A DNA stretch of 64,000 nucleotides from UBA1715 sp045600045. Its GTDB lineage: Bacteria > Bacteroidota > Bacteroidia > Bacteroidales > UBA1715. Positions 35,773-44,138 of this stretch are shown here, piece after piece. The stretch spans positions 11,573-75,572 of the forward strand of contig JAZRXD010000044.1 of the NCBI GenBank assembly GCA_045600045.1, written 5' to 3'. The notes under the pieces are model-generated. The model worked only from the letters and a program-made list of their open reading frames with translations. It was not told the origin of the DNA and did not search any database. A program made the translations under genes and the position numbers. How positions within the stretch are numbered: position 1 is the first letter of the stretch; every line of letters begins with the position of its first letter.

Positions 35773-37608
35773 TTATTTATTCAATTCTTGAATAATATTG
35801 CTGGCTTCTTCAAATAATTCGTCTTTGCCTTTTGTGTCGGCCGAAGGTGCAAAGCGGGCGAATTCGCAGCGTTGCAAGATTTGAATGAGTTTGTCGATTG
35901 ATTCTTCACTGATTTTTCTTTCCAGTAATTTTTCCTTGATTTTGTCGGTGGTTAAATCAACTTGGGCTATTGTGAATTTGTCGGCAACAAAGCCCCACAA
36001 GGCTTTTGCTATTTCTTCGTAGAATAGGGCGTCTTCGTTGCTTTGCATATATTTTAACGCTGTTTTCAGGCGTTTTTTCGATTCTTTGTTTGCTCCGCGC
36101 TGCTTCATTCCTGAAATATCGTTACGAAGTTCGATTTGTTTACGTTTTACGATAACAAATCCAATAGTAGCCACGAAACATAGTAGGAATATTATCCAAA
36201 ATGCAGTGGAACGGAAGAAATGTGTTCCCGTTTTTGCAATGTGCAAATCGCCAGTTTTTATGAAATGAATGTCGTTGCCAAACTGTACATCTTCTTTGTT
36301 TGCTGCTGTATAGTTTGAAACTACATTTGCGTTTCCTGTTCCTTTTGTGACGGTTATGTCAATTGGTTCGGTTGTAAGAACTTTGTATGTTTTGCTAGCG
36401 ATGTCAAAGTATTGCAGATTGATTGCGGGAATGGAGAAATTGCCTTCTCGTCGAGGCAGAATAACGTATTCAAACGTTTTAGAACCTTTATCGCCGGTTG
36501 ATGTCGCTGTAAAATTATCGATTACTTTCGGATCGTACACTTCAAAATCTTGCGGGAACGTAATGTTGGGTTTTGTCATCAACGAGAAGTTTCCTTCGCC
36601 TTTCACGATGACTTTCAATGAAAATGCTTCGTTAGCAGGGATAGTTGTGACGTCGGTTTTTGCGTCCATTGAGAATTTGCCGACAGCTCCCGAAAAATCA
36701 GCGGATTTTCCTGCAGGAAATGGTTTTACGTTGATTACGACGTTCTTGCTTTCAATGATTTTTCTTTCGATTTGTCGTTGTGGAAAACCGAACCAACCGC
36801 CCGATGTATAGCCGGTAACGGCATTACAATCAAGTTTGAATGGCGAAATTGTTAATTTTCCGTCTTTTTGAGGATAAATCACCAAACGTTGGAACAAAAT
36901 TGTGTAATATGTTTTCCCGTCGATTGTCTCTTGTTTGTATTCGAGTGTTTGTGGTTGTTCTAAAACTCGTTTGTAAAAACCGTTGAAATCGGGTAGTGTG
37001 TGGTCGTTGATTCCTTGTATGTTTTGTTCTGTAGTAAATACTTTTATTGTTGCAAGAATTGGCTCTCCAATGTATGCTGATGTTTTGTTTACCAATACTC
37101 TCGCAAATAAATCTCCGCTTGCGTTGTCGGGTTTCGGTTCGTTTTGGTATGATTGGTTATAGCCATTTTGTTGCCGTGCTTGCTGTTGTGTTTGTGCTGC
37201 TGCGTTTGCTGCTGTTGTGTTGTCAACTACTTCTATTGTTTGGCTTTGGCTTTTGTATGTTTTTCCGTCAATTTTCACGCTGGCTACAGGTAAAGGGAAT
37301 GTTCCTTTTTTCGTGGCACGGAATTGACGGGTTTCGGTATATGTGTAATTTTTCGATACATTTCCGTTGACAATGCTTATGCTGCTGCTTGAGCCGGTTT
37401 GTGGCCGTCCAGAAGCTTGGATTTCGTTGCATGTTTCAACCGAAAACATATTGCCAGGATCCGTGTTGATAGAGTAGCGGACGTGGAACAGTGTGCCTTC
37501 TTCTACAATTTTCGGCGCACTTACGCTGATGGAAATATCTTGCGCTAAAGCGTTGAAAATGATTGAAATAGTGAAAAATATGATTGTGACTAATCTTTTC
37601 ATTGACAA
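35773..37608 (-). CDS. batD: BatD family protein
   Basis: A 611-residue envelope protein of the Bat operon. A signal peptide (ending NALAQ) precedes a long extracytoplasmic part of BatD repeats (about 25-455, with ISISVSAPKIVEEGTLF at the start). A single membrane segment follows at about 470-490 (FWIIFLLCFVATIGFVIV), then a cytoplasmic helical tail. This matches the family. The protein is thought to support the BatA/BatB von Willebrand proteins. It is separated from the preceding Q/N-rich gene by 119 bases that include a TAATTTTG promoter element. Confidence 0.9.
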   Translation of the reverse strand: MSMKRLVTIIFFTISIIFNALAQDISISVSAPKIVEEGTLFHVRYSINTDPGNMFSVETCNEIQASGRPQTGSSSSISIVNGNVSKNYTYTETRQFRATKKGTFPLPVASVKIDGKTYKSQSQTIEVVDNTTAANAAAQTQQQARQQNGYNQSYQNEPKPDNASGDLFARVLVNKTSAYIGEPILATIKVFTTEQNIQGINDHTLPDFNGFYKRVLEQPQTLEYKQETIDGKTYYTILFQRLVIYPQKDGKLTISPFKLDCNAVTGYTSGGWFGFPQRQIERKIIESKNVVINVKPFPAGKSADFSGAVGKFSMDAKTDVTTIPANEAFSLKVIVKGEGNFSLMTKPNITFPQDFEVYDPKVIDNFTATSTGDKGSKTFEYVILPRREGNFSIPAINLQYFDIASKTYKVLTTEPIDITVTKGTGNANVVSNYTAANKEDVQFGNDIHFIKTGDLHIAKTGTHFFRSTAFWIIFLLCFVATIGFVIVKRKQIELRNDISGMKQRGANKESKKRLKTALKYMQSNEDALFYEEIAKALWGFVADKFTIAQVDLTTDKIKEKLLERKISEESIDKLIQILQRCEFARFAPSADTKGKDELFEEASNIIQELNK

Positions 37609-37625
37609 ATTCTAAATATCGAATG

Positions 37626-37633
37626 CAAAATTA
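37626..37633 (-). promoter_or_regulatory. Putative -7 element (TAATTTTG) for batD
   Basis: Matches TAnnTTTG on the minus strand, 17 bases before the batD ATG. It suggests batD can be transcribed apart from the upstream bat genes. Confidence 0.45.
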
Positions 37634-37727
37634 TAAAAATGAAACCATAATTTAAAAATATTAAGAGTACGGAGTCGAGAATTAGGATAGTGCGTAATGC
37701 TCATTTTTTCTGTTAATTACTTATTCC

Positions 37728-38312
37728 TTACCAGTTCTTTTCTATTCTATTGTTGTTTTTCTTGTTTTGTTTTTGCATCATAAGTCGCTGTTGTATTGCT
37801 TTGTCGTCTTGGTCGATTGCATCAAGCATCATTTCTGCTTGCCTTTTGGAAATTTGACCTTTTTTGTCTTCGTCTTGTTGTTCTCCTTGTTGGCCATGTT
37901 CGTCTTTGTCGCTTTCCTGACCTTGTTGTTGCTGTTGTTGATTTTGTTGCTGTTGATCGCTTTTTTGTTGCGATTCTTGATTCCCTTGTTGATTTTGTTG
38001 GTCGTTTTGTTGTCCTGATTGACCTTGTCCCTGACCATCTTGATTTTGTTGGTCTGGATTATTTTGATTTTTGTTTTGCTGATTTTGTTGATTTTGTTGA
38101 TTGTGTTCTTCTTCAATCAATCGTTTTAATTGAGCGAGGGAGGAATCGGATTCAAAAAGTTCGCAACCACGCGAAACGGTGTATAATGCAGCGTCCTGTT
38201 GCTTTTCGGCATAGAGTCGTGCGGAAACATTGAAATATTCCTGTGCCGTTTTTTGCCCGTAAACGGTTGCGTATGTGCTGAGAATCAGTAATATGGCAAG
38301 AATTTTTTTCAT
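37728..38312 (-). CDS. BatC-like exported protein with Q/N-rich low-complexity region
   Basis: A 194-residue protein with its own signal peptide (ending YGQ). A single TPR-like helix pair covers about 20-70, followed by ~75 residues made mostly of Gln, Asn, Gly, Asp and Lys. The C-terminal part (ISKRQAEMMLDAIDQDDKAIQQ, split as ISKRQAEMML and AIDQDDK; ending RIEKNW) looks like the C-terminus expected of BatC. Its start overlaps the TPR gene upstream by 4 bases. It may supply the C-terminal half of BatC as a separate polypeptide. The role of the Q/N tract is unknown. Confidence 0.7.
   Translation of the reverse strand: MKKILAILLILSTYATVYGQKTAQEYFNVSARLYAEKQQDAALYTVSRGCELFESDSSLAQLKRLIEEEHNQQNQQNQQNKNQNNPDQQNQDGQGQGQSGQQNDQQNQQGNQESQQKSDQQQQNQQQQQQGQESDKDEHGQQGEQQDEDKKGQISKRQAEMMLDAIDQDDKAIQQRLMMQKQNKKNNNRIEKNW
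37870..38105 (-). repeat. Low-complexity CAA/AAT-rich tract coding Q/N repeats
   Basis: Imperfect repeats of CAACAAAAT and similar units, read on the minus strand, code QQN-type runs. Such tracts are prone to slippage, so length may vary between strains. Confidence 0.75.
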
Positions 38313-38983
38313 TCTTTGTTGTTGTTTATAATGGTTACGATTCCTTCAAGTTTTTTCGTAAAGTCATTTAATAATTGAACGGTCTTGTCTTTTTCTGCAC
38401 CGTCACTCATAACTTTCAATGCTTCATCGAATTTGTATTGCTTAACGAGTTCCATTGCTTTTTGGAAACATTCTTCGGCAAATTTTGAAGGTTTCTGTTG
38501 TTCATGTTCCTTTTTCTTTTGTTTTTCTAATTCTTCCAGTTGTTTTTTGATTTCTAATTTCTTTTGAGCAAAAGCAAGATTGTAGCGGGTGTCGTCATCT
38601 TTGGGATTCAAAATCAATGATTGTTTGTAGAGCTTTATAGCTTCTTCGTATTTGCCTTGCTCGCAAGTAATATTTCCGACGTTGTGTAAGATATTTGCTT
38701 TCAGCGTTTTGTCGTTCGTTAGCTTTAATGCTTTGTCGTAAGCTTCGGTTGCTAAAATATATTTTTTCGTTTGACATAATGCATTCCCGAAATTGTACCA
38801 TGCGTCAAACGATAGTGTGTCGAGCTGACAAGCGTGTTTATATTGTACTGCAGCATTTTTGTAATCTTCTTTGTTGTAGAACGAGTTTCCTTTTTCTATA
38901 ATCGGACGAACATCGGTTTGTGAAAGTCCGTAAAGACAACAAAAACAACAAATTATGAGTAATATGTTTCGTTTGAGGTTCAT
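38309..38983 (-). CDS. batC: BatC-like TPR protein
   Basis: A 224-residue exported TPR protein of the Bat operon. A signal peptide ends near GLSQ. Three TPR units cover about 30-145 (AAVQYKHACQLD, AWYNFGNALCQTKKYILA, ILHNVGNITCEQGKYEEAI). A charged coiled-coil segment (KKLEIKKQLEELEKQKKKE) and a final helical part follow. It overlaps batB by 4 bases and the Q/N-rich gene by 4 bases, so translation is likely coupled. Confidence 0.82.
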   Translation of the reverse strand: MNLKRNILLIICCFCCLYGLSQTDVRPIIEKGNSFYNKEDYKNAAVQYKHACQLDTLSFDAWYNFGNALCQTKKYILATEAYDKALKLTNDKTLKANILHNVGNITCEQGKYEEAIKLYKQSLILNPKDDDTRYNLAFAQKKLEIKKQLEELEKQKKKEHEQQKPSKFAEECFQKAMELVKQYKFDEALKVMSDGAEKDKTVQLLNDFTKKLEGIVTIINNNKE

Positions 38984-40026
38984 TTCTTTTCGCCAATCTT
39001 AATGTTCAAAATGTCAATATTTTTCAGAAATTTATTCTTTCTGTCAAGTATGCAGAATTCCAGAACCAAGCAGATAAGTCCAAGAATTAAAAATATCTGG
39101 AAACGTTCGTTGTAAACATTGAATTCCTGTGATTCAAAGTCTGTTTTTTCAAGTTCGTCAAGTGCTTTAAGGATAGGGGAAAAGTCTTCGCGGGAGTACA
39201 CGCCACCGCCCGCAGCGGCAATTTCTTGCAACATTTGCTCGTTAAGTTTTGTCGTGACAGGACTTCCGTTTCTATCCATCATAAAATTTGTCTGTCCATA
39301 TTGATTTCTTATCGGAATTGGCACTCCTGATGTCGTTCCCATACCAACTGTGTGGATTACGACGCCTTTTTCTTTGGCTTGTTGTGCCATTCCAACTGCG
39401 TCATCTTCGTGGTTTTCTCCATCGCTGATGATAATGATGGTTTTTGCTGTTTTTTCGTTTCCTGAAAACGAACGCAAACACTTAGAAATCGCTGCGCCAA
39501 TTGCTGTTCCTTGTTTGTCGATGCTATTCGTGTTTATGTTTTGTAGGAACAATTTAGATGCACCTACATCGGTTGTCATTGGTAGTTGAATATACGCTTC
39601 GCCGGCAAATGTTATGATACTTATCTTGTTTTGTTCCAGTTTGTTAATGATTCTTTGAATTGAAAATTTTGCTTTTTCAATACGGTTTGGTTTAATGTCT
39701 TCGGCAAGCATACTGTTTGAAACATCAAGTGCGATGGCTATTTCAACACCTTTTTTCTTTACGTTTTGCTTTTTGACACCGTATTGTGGCTGTGCCCAGG
39801 CAACAATCAAGAAAATTGCAGCAAGAACAAGCAAAATGAACTTGAGATTCTTTCTAAAAGGAGAGTAGTCGGGAATAATAACAGACAATAATTCTTTATC
39901 TGCCAATTGTTCCAGTTTTCGTTTTGTAAATAGTTTGTACAGAACAAAAATGACAATGCAAACACCAACGCCTATAAGGGCGTAAAGATGGTCGGGATAT
40001 GCAAATCTAAAGTTACTTTCGTTCAT
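38980..40026 (-). CDS. batB: BatB von Willebrand factor A membrane protein
   Basis: A membrane-anchored VWA protein with an N-terminal membrane segment (YALIGVGVCIVIFVLYKLF), a second segment at about 60-75 and a VWA domain with the metal-binding MIDAS motif DVSNSML. A C-terminal membrane helix (FLILGLICLVLEFCIL) ends the fold. The frame extends to 40092, inside batA, but ATG 40026 (MNESNFRFAYPDHLY) matches the BatB start and overlaps the batA stop by one base (TAATG). It follows batA and precedes batC in the normal order. Confidence 0.9.
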   Translation of the reverse strand: MNESNFRFAYPDHLYALIGVGVCIVIFVLYKLFTKRKLEQLADKELLSVIIPDYSPFRKNLKFILLVLAAIFLIVAWAQPQYGVKKQNVKKKGVEIAIALDVSNSMLAEDIKPNRIEKAKFSIQRIINKLEQNKISIITFAGEAYIQLPMTTDVGASKLFLQNINTNSIDKQGTAIGAAISKCLRSFSGNEKTAKTIIIISDGENHEDDAVGMAQQAKEKGVVIHTVGMGTTSGVPIPIRNQYGQTNFMMDRNGSPVTTKLNEQMLQEIAAAGGGVYSREDFSPILKALDELEKTDFESQEFNVYNERFQIFLILGLICLVLEFCILDRKNKFLKNIDILNIKIGEKK

Positions 40027-41027
40027 TACGGGAATCTTTTGCAAATAGTTTGTGACAACAAAAATTCTATGCCGAGCATCAGTATTGCCCATAGAGCAAA
40101 TGGTGCGAATTCTTCTTTTTTCTGAGTGAATTTATAGTCTTCGATTTTTGTTTTTTCGAGCGAATCGATTGTGTTATAGATTTTTACGAGTTCGTTTTTG
40201 TTTGTTGCACGGAAATATTGGCCGTTTGTCATTTTTGCAATTTTCATCAGCGTGGATTCGTCAAAACTGTTCTGAACCATTTGGGTTCCGTATGGTGTAG
40301 GATACGGAACTTCGCCTTTTCGTCCAACGCCGATGGTGTAAACTCTAATACCAAATTTAGATGCAAGTTCGGCTGCGGTAATCGGATCAATATCGCCACT
40401 GTTGTTATCGCCATCGGTGAGAAGAACGATAACTTTACTGATTGCTTTACTGTCGCGAAGTCGGTTTACGGCAAGTGCCAAACCCATTCCTATAGCGGTT
40501 CCATCGGTAATCATTCCACATTCAAGGTCGTTCAAGAGATTGAGAAGCGTGACGTGGTCGGTTGTGAGCGGACATTGCGTAAAGCATTCGGAAGCAAAAA
40601 CAACTAATCCCATTCTGTCGTACGGACGATTGTTTATGAAGTTTGCAGCAACATCTTTGGCAGCTTCCATTCTGTCCGGTTTCAAATCCATAGCGAGCAT
40701 ACTTGTCGATACGTCCATGGAAAGAACAATATCAACGCCGTAAGTTGTTGAATCTGAATACGTGTCAACAGAAACAGGACGACAAAGTGCCACGATTAAA
40801 AACGATAGAGCCAATAGTCTGAATACAAATGGGAAATGTATCAGAAAACGTTTGGGCGAGGCTGGAATGTCTTCAATGTCTTGTAACGATGCGGTACGTA
40901 TGTGGGCAAATAGATTGGTGTGCTTCCAAATATACCAAGCAATGATAGGAATCAGCAGTAAAAACAACCAGAAGTATTCCGGGTTTTCGAAAGTAAAAAA
41001 TCTGATATTTTTTAATGCCTCAATCAT
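40026..41027 (-). CDS. batA: BatA von Willebrand factor A membrane protein
   Basis: A 333-residue VWA protein. Two N-terminal membrane segments (FWLFLLLIPIIAWYIW and FRLLALSFLIVALC) precede a VWA domain with the MIDAS motif DVSTSMLAMDLKPDRMEAAK (DxSxS seen). A C-terminal helix ends the protein (LWAILMLGIEFLLS). BatA and BatB are thought to face the periplasm. The gene overlaps the upstream BatD-like gene by 4 bases and batB by 1 base. Confidence 0.92.
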   Translation of the reverse strand: MIEALKNIRFFTFENPEYFWLFLLLIPIIAWYIWKHTNLFAHIRTASLQDIEDIPASPKRFLIHFPFVFRLLALSFLIVALCRPVSVDTYSDSTTYGVDIVLSMDVSTSMLAMDLKPDRMEAAKDVAANFINNRPYDRMGLVVFASECFTQCPLTTDHVTLLNLLNDLECGMITDGTAIGMGLALAVNRLRDSKAISKVIVLLTDGDNNSGDIDPITAAELASKFGIRVYTIGVGRKGEVPYPTPYGTQMVQNSFDESTLMKIAKMTNGQYFRATNKNELVKIYNTIDSLEKTKIEDYKFTQKKEEFAPFALWAILMLGIEFLLSQTICKRFP

Positions 41028-41974
41028 TGATTTACAGTTTCTTCCGTTTGATTAACTAAATGTTTACTTTCATTTATGCAAAATAGCGATAAACCATAGT
41101 GCATGTTGCTTGTTTCAATTGTTGGTTTATGTTTTGCAAATTTCACATAATCGGCTTCTTTCAGTATTATTTGCAAGTTTTGAATTACCGATAATGGTAG
41201 TTTTCCTGTTGAAATAACTTCCTGAATGATTTCGTCTGAGGTTTTTTCAAATGTGTCAATGTCGAGTACTTCTCCAAAATACGCACGAAGAATGTCTGTT
41301 AATTCCGTGTAATAGTTTTTAAACTCATCTTTTTCGCAGAGGTTGAGTGATTTAAGTTCTTCAAGTTCTCGTAAAGCTTTAATATCAGCTTTTTCTTTCT
41401 TGACTGCTTTTTTAGGAAGAATAACAGATTTTTTCTTCTTCCATATATACCATCCGCCAAAGGCCAATAGAGCAAGAAGCAATACAATTCCAACGATGGT
41501 TAAAATCTTTGGCAGATAATCTTTAAAAGAATACTCTGGAACACGGATTGGTTTAATTGGCTTTATAACGTCCGTAGAATCCAAAACTACCGTTTGAACC
41601 GATAATTGTACTGGTGAAGACCAAATCGTGTCGTTGCCGTACAAAAACGGGCCAATTTCAAACGAGTATTCTCCTGCGTCGAAACAGGTTATCGGCATTT
41701 TTGTCTCTATTTTCCTGAATTCTTTGTCGTTTGCTTTGGTGGTGTCAAAAGAGAATCCGTCAACGAATAAAATGTTGTGTGACAATTCTTTACTGAATTG
41801 AGGAAGAATAAGCGTTTTGTCAGCTTTGTATTCAATTGAAAGTGAAATGTTTTGTTGCTCTCCAATCAACATCTGATTTGTGTCGGGAACGGCTTCAATG
41901 GTAACGTCTGCACCAAATGTGTGTCCGCAAAGCAGTAAACCGCAAATCAATGTGATATATCGAGAGTGCTTCAT
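41024..41974 (-). CDS. Bat-locus BatD-like membrane protein, unnamed
   Basis: A 316-residue protein found between DUF58 and batA. It has a signal peptide (ending HTFGA), an extracytoplasmic beta-rich part (about 22-155) resembling a short BatD domain, a membrane helix at about 163-185 (ILTIVGIVLLLALLAFGGWYIW, split as ILTIVGIVLLL and LLAFGGWYIW) and a charged cytoplasmic tail of about 130 residues. It probably belongs to the same complex. No specific function is known to me. It overlaps batA by 4 bases. Confidence 0.75.
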   Translation of the reverse strand: MKHSRYITLICGLLLCGHTFGADVTIEAVPDTNQMLIGEQQNISLSIEYKADKTLILPQFSKELSHNILFVDGFSFDTTKANDKEFRKIETKMPITCFDAGEYSFEIGPFLYGNDTIWSSPVQLSVQTVVLDSTDVIKPIKPIRVPEYSFKDYLPKILTIVGIVLLLALLAFGGWYIWKKKKSVILPKKAVKKEKADIKALRELEELKSLNLCEKDEFKNYYTELTDILRAYFGEVLDIDTFEKTSDEIIQEVISTGKLPLSVIQNLQIILKEADYVKFAKHKPTIETSNMHYGLSLFCINESKHLVNQTEETVNQ

Positions 41975-41976
41975 TT

Positions 41977-42843
41977 CTATCGTTTTTTGAATAATGTCAT
42001 CAGTGGTTTCACGTAATCTTCGTTGCTTTTGATGTGAACGTGTTCCACACCGGATTTTGTAAATGCGTCTTCCAAGTCGAGCATACGATTCATGTGGTTT
42101 TCTTCGAATGCCTGTCGTGTTGCTTTGCTGCTGGTGTCAAGCCATTGTTCGCGACCAGTTTCCGCGTCGGCAATGCGTACAAGGCCGATATTTGGCAGTT
42201 TTGATTCCAATTGGTCGTACACGCGTATTGCAACTAAATCGTGTTTCTTGTTAGCTATGGAAAGCGCGTCTTTCAAAGGGTGTTTGTCGTTAAAGTCGGA
42301 GATGAGGAACGCTGTGCAATGGCGTTTAATCATATTTGTGAAATATTCCAATGCCAACGGAATGTCGGTTCCTTTGCTTTCTGGCTCAAATTCAAGAAGT
42401 TCGCGTATGATTCGCAGAATATGTTTACGACCTTTTTGTGGCAAAATGAATTTTTCAATCTTGTCGGAAAACAGCAAAACTCCAATTTTATCGTTGTTTT
42501 GTATTGCCGAAAACGACAATGTTGCAGCCAGTTCCGTAATCATTTCTCGTTTGATTCTGGTACGTGAACCAATACCTTGCGATGCACTTAAATCAATGAG
42601 TAACATTACCGTAAGTTCTCGTTCTTCTTCGAAAACTTTAACATATGGTTTGTTCAATCGGGCAGTTACGTTCCAATCTATATCGCGAATTGCATCGCCG
42701 TAATGATAATCGCGAACTTCACTGAAAGCCATACCATGTCCTTTGAAAGAACTATGGTATTCTCCGGCAAAAATATTGCGGGAGAGACCACGCGTTTTGA
42801 TCTCAATCTTACGGACTTTTTTTATTAATTCGCTGGCTTCCAA
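41977..42843 (-). CDS. DUF58 domain protein (VWA-like)
   Basis: A 288-residue cytoplasmic protein of the DUF58 family, the usual partner of MoxR ATPases. Family features are GEYHSSFKGHGMAFSEVRDY near residue 27, DIDWNVTARLNKPYVK and the VWA-like LLIDLSASQGIGS. It lies 2 bases upstream of the BatD-like gene and 56 bases downstream of moxR, with a heptamer tandem repeat in that gap. Confidence 0.9.
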   Translation of the reverse strand: MEASELIKKVRKIEIKTRGLSRNIFAGEYHSSFKGHGMAFSEVRDYHYGDAIRDIDWNVTARLNKPYVKVFEEERELTVMLLIDLSASQGIGSRTRIKREMITELAATLSFSAIQNNDKIGVLLFSDKIEKFILPQKGRKHILRIIRELLEFEPESKGTDIPLALEYFTNMIKRHCTAFLISDFNDKHPLKDALSIANKKHDLVAIRVYDQLESKLPNIGLVRIADAETGREQWLDTSSKATRQAFEENHMNRMLDLEDAFTKSGVEHVHIKSNEDYVKPLMTLFKKR

Positions 42844-42847
42844 AATA

Positions 42848-42872
42848 TTAGTGATTAGTGATTAGTGATTAG
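42848..42872. repeat. Heptamer tandem repeat (TTAGTGA x3.5)
   Basis: Three perfect TTAGTGA units plus TTAG lie in the gap between the DUF58 and moxR genes. They could change length by slippage. They lie just upstream of the DUF58 start codon on the transcribed strand, so they could affect its translation. Confidence 0.85.
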
Positions 42873-42899
42873 TTTTTGGAAAAACGTAATCATTATATC

Positions 42900-43919
42900 T
42901 TATGGCACATCAACTGCATTGACAATCTTAGTAATAATGTCTTCGGTTGAAACATTTTCGGCTTCAGCTTCGTATGTTAATCCAATTCTGTGACGAAGAA
43001 CCGAATGGCAAACTGCACGTATGTCTTCTGGAATTACATATCCACGACGTTTGATGAATGCGTATGCTTTCGCGGCTTTTGCCAAGCAAATTCCCGCACG
43101 TGGAGAGCAACCAAAGCTGATTAATGGCTTTAAATCTTCCAATTTGTATTGTTCTGGAAAACGAGTCGCAAAAACTATGTCAACAATGTATTTTTCAATT
43201 TTCTCGTCCATATATACTTCGGAAACAATTTCGCGTGCTTTGATGATTGCATCTGTCGAAATTACTTGATTTGCGACAGGGAAAATTTTCTGCAAATTTT
43301 GACGAATAATTGTTTGTTCTTCCTCTTTTTTAGGATACCCAACCACAATCTTCAACATAAAACGGTCAACTTGAGCTTCAGGAAGAGGATATGTACCTTC
43401 CTGTTCAATAGGGTTTTGTGTTGCCATTACAAGGAATGGTTCTTCCAATTTGTATGTATTTGGACCAATTGTTACTTGCCGTTCTTGCATTGCTTCCAAA
43501 AGAGCACTTTGCACTTTCGATGGCGCACGGTTGATTTCGTCGGCCAAGATAAAGTTGGCGAAAATAGGACCTTTTTTCACAACAAAATCTTCGTTTTTCT
43601 GACTGTAAATCATTGTTCCCAACAAGTCGGCTGGAAGTAAGTCGGGGGTGAACTGAATACGACTGAACGATGCTGCGATTGTCTTTGCCAATGTGTTGAT
43701 TGCCAATGTTTTTGCCAGTCCGGGAACACCTTCAAGAAGAATGTTGCCGTTAGAGAGCAAACCGATTAGCAAACCTTCAATCAAATCTTTCTGACCAACT
43801 ATAACTTTCTGCATTTCGTGTGAAATCAAGTCAACGAAAGCACTTTCTTGCTGAATACGGCTGTTTAATTCCATAATGTCAACGTGGGAATTGCCGTTCA
43901 AAGCTGAATTATTGTCCAT
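42900..43919 (-). CDS. MoxR-family AAA+ ATPase
   Basis: An AAA+ ATPase of the MoxR family, probably a chaperone that activates the VWA proteins of the locus. Walker A is LLEGVPGLAKTLAI, Walker B is ILADEINRAPSKVQSALLEA, sensor 1 is MATQNPIEQEGTYPLPEAQ and arginine-finger type residues follow. The frame extends to 43937; ATG 43919 (MDNNSALNG) is used because it leaves a plausible leader after the upstream promoter-like element. It is the first gene of the Bat unit. Confidence 0.92.
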   Translation of the reverse strand: MDNNSALNGNSHVDIMELNSRIQQESAFVDLISHEMQKVIVGQKDLIEGLLIGLLSNGNILLEGVPGLAKTLAINTLAKTIAASFSRIQFTPDLLPADLLGTMIYSQKNEDFVVKKGPIFANFILADEINRAPSKVQSALLEAMQERQVTIGPNTYKLEEPFLVMATQNPIEQEGTYPLPEAQVDRFMLKIVVGYPKKEEEQTIIRQNLQKIFPVANQVISTDAIIKAREIVSEVYMDEKIEKYIVDIVFATRFPEQYKLEDLKPLISFGCSPRAGICLAKAAKAYAFIKRRGYVIPEDIRAVCHSVLRHRIGLTYEAEAENVSTEDIITKIVNAVDVP

Positions 43920-43951
43920 AGAGTATGTTTTTATCATTTTCGAAAACCGAG

Positions 43952-43959
43952 CGAAATTA
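43952..43959 (-). promoter_or_regulatory. Possible -7 element (TAATTTCG) for moxR and the Bat operon
   Basis: Seven of the eight positions fit the TAnnTTTG pattern on the minus strand, 32 bases before ATG 43919. No clear -33. Confidence 0.3.
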
Positions 43960-44081
43960 CAAAATCAAAACATTTGTTGAATCGAAAAAAAATAAAAATT
44001 ATTGTGTTGTTGATAAGTCGGAATGAAATGTGAAAAACAACGGTTGATGAGAATATCATATTAAAGACTACGGCGTTTTTA

Positions 44082-44112
44082 TTTGTAACAAATCGTTTTT
44101 TGTGTATTTTTG
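44082..44112 (+). promoter_or_regulatory. Promoter for nusB: TTTG, 19-bp spacer, TATTTTTG
   Basis: TTTG (44082-44085), 19 bases, then TATTTTTG (44105-44112). Both boxes and the spacing fit the Bacteroidetes housekeeping promoter. It lies 26 bases before ATG 44139. Confidence 0.7.
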
Positions 44113-44138
44113 TCTCAACAAAAAATGGTCATTGAGTT

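Noticed and set aside
37829..38116. Minus-strand Asn/Lys/Ile-rich frame inside the Q/N tract
   Set aside because: It is the out-of-frame reading of the same repeats.
37796..38233. Long plus-strand frame opposite the Q/N-rich gene
   Set aside because: The repeated CAA/AAT codons create open frames on the other strand; the sequence is a Phe/Val/Leu/Asp repeat with no start context.
37728..38983. batC broken by a frameshift
   Set aside because: The downstream gene has its own signal peptide and start overlapping the upstream stop, so it is a separate gene rather than a shifted part of the same one.
42092..42703. 203-codon plus-strand frame opposite the DUF58 gene
   Set aside because: Antisense to a conserved Bat-locus gene; Ser/Arg-rich composition and no family features.
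43938..44138. tRNA or small RNA between moxR and nusB
   Set aside because: No cloverleaf or T-loop pattern; the space contains the nusB promoter and AT-rich sequence.
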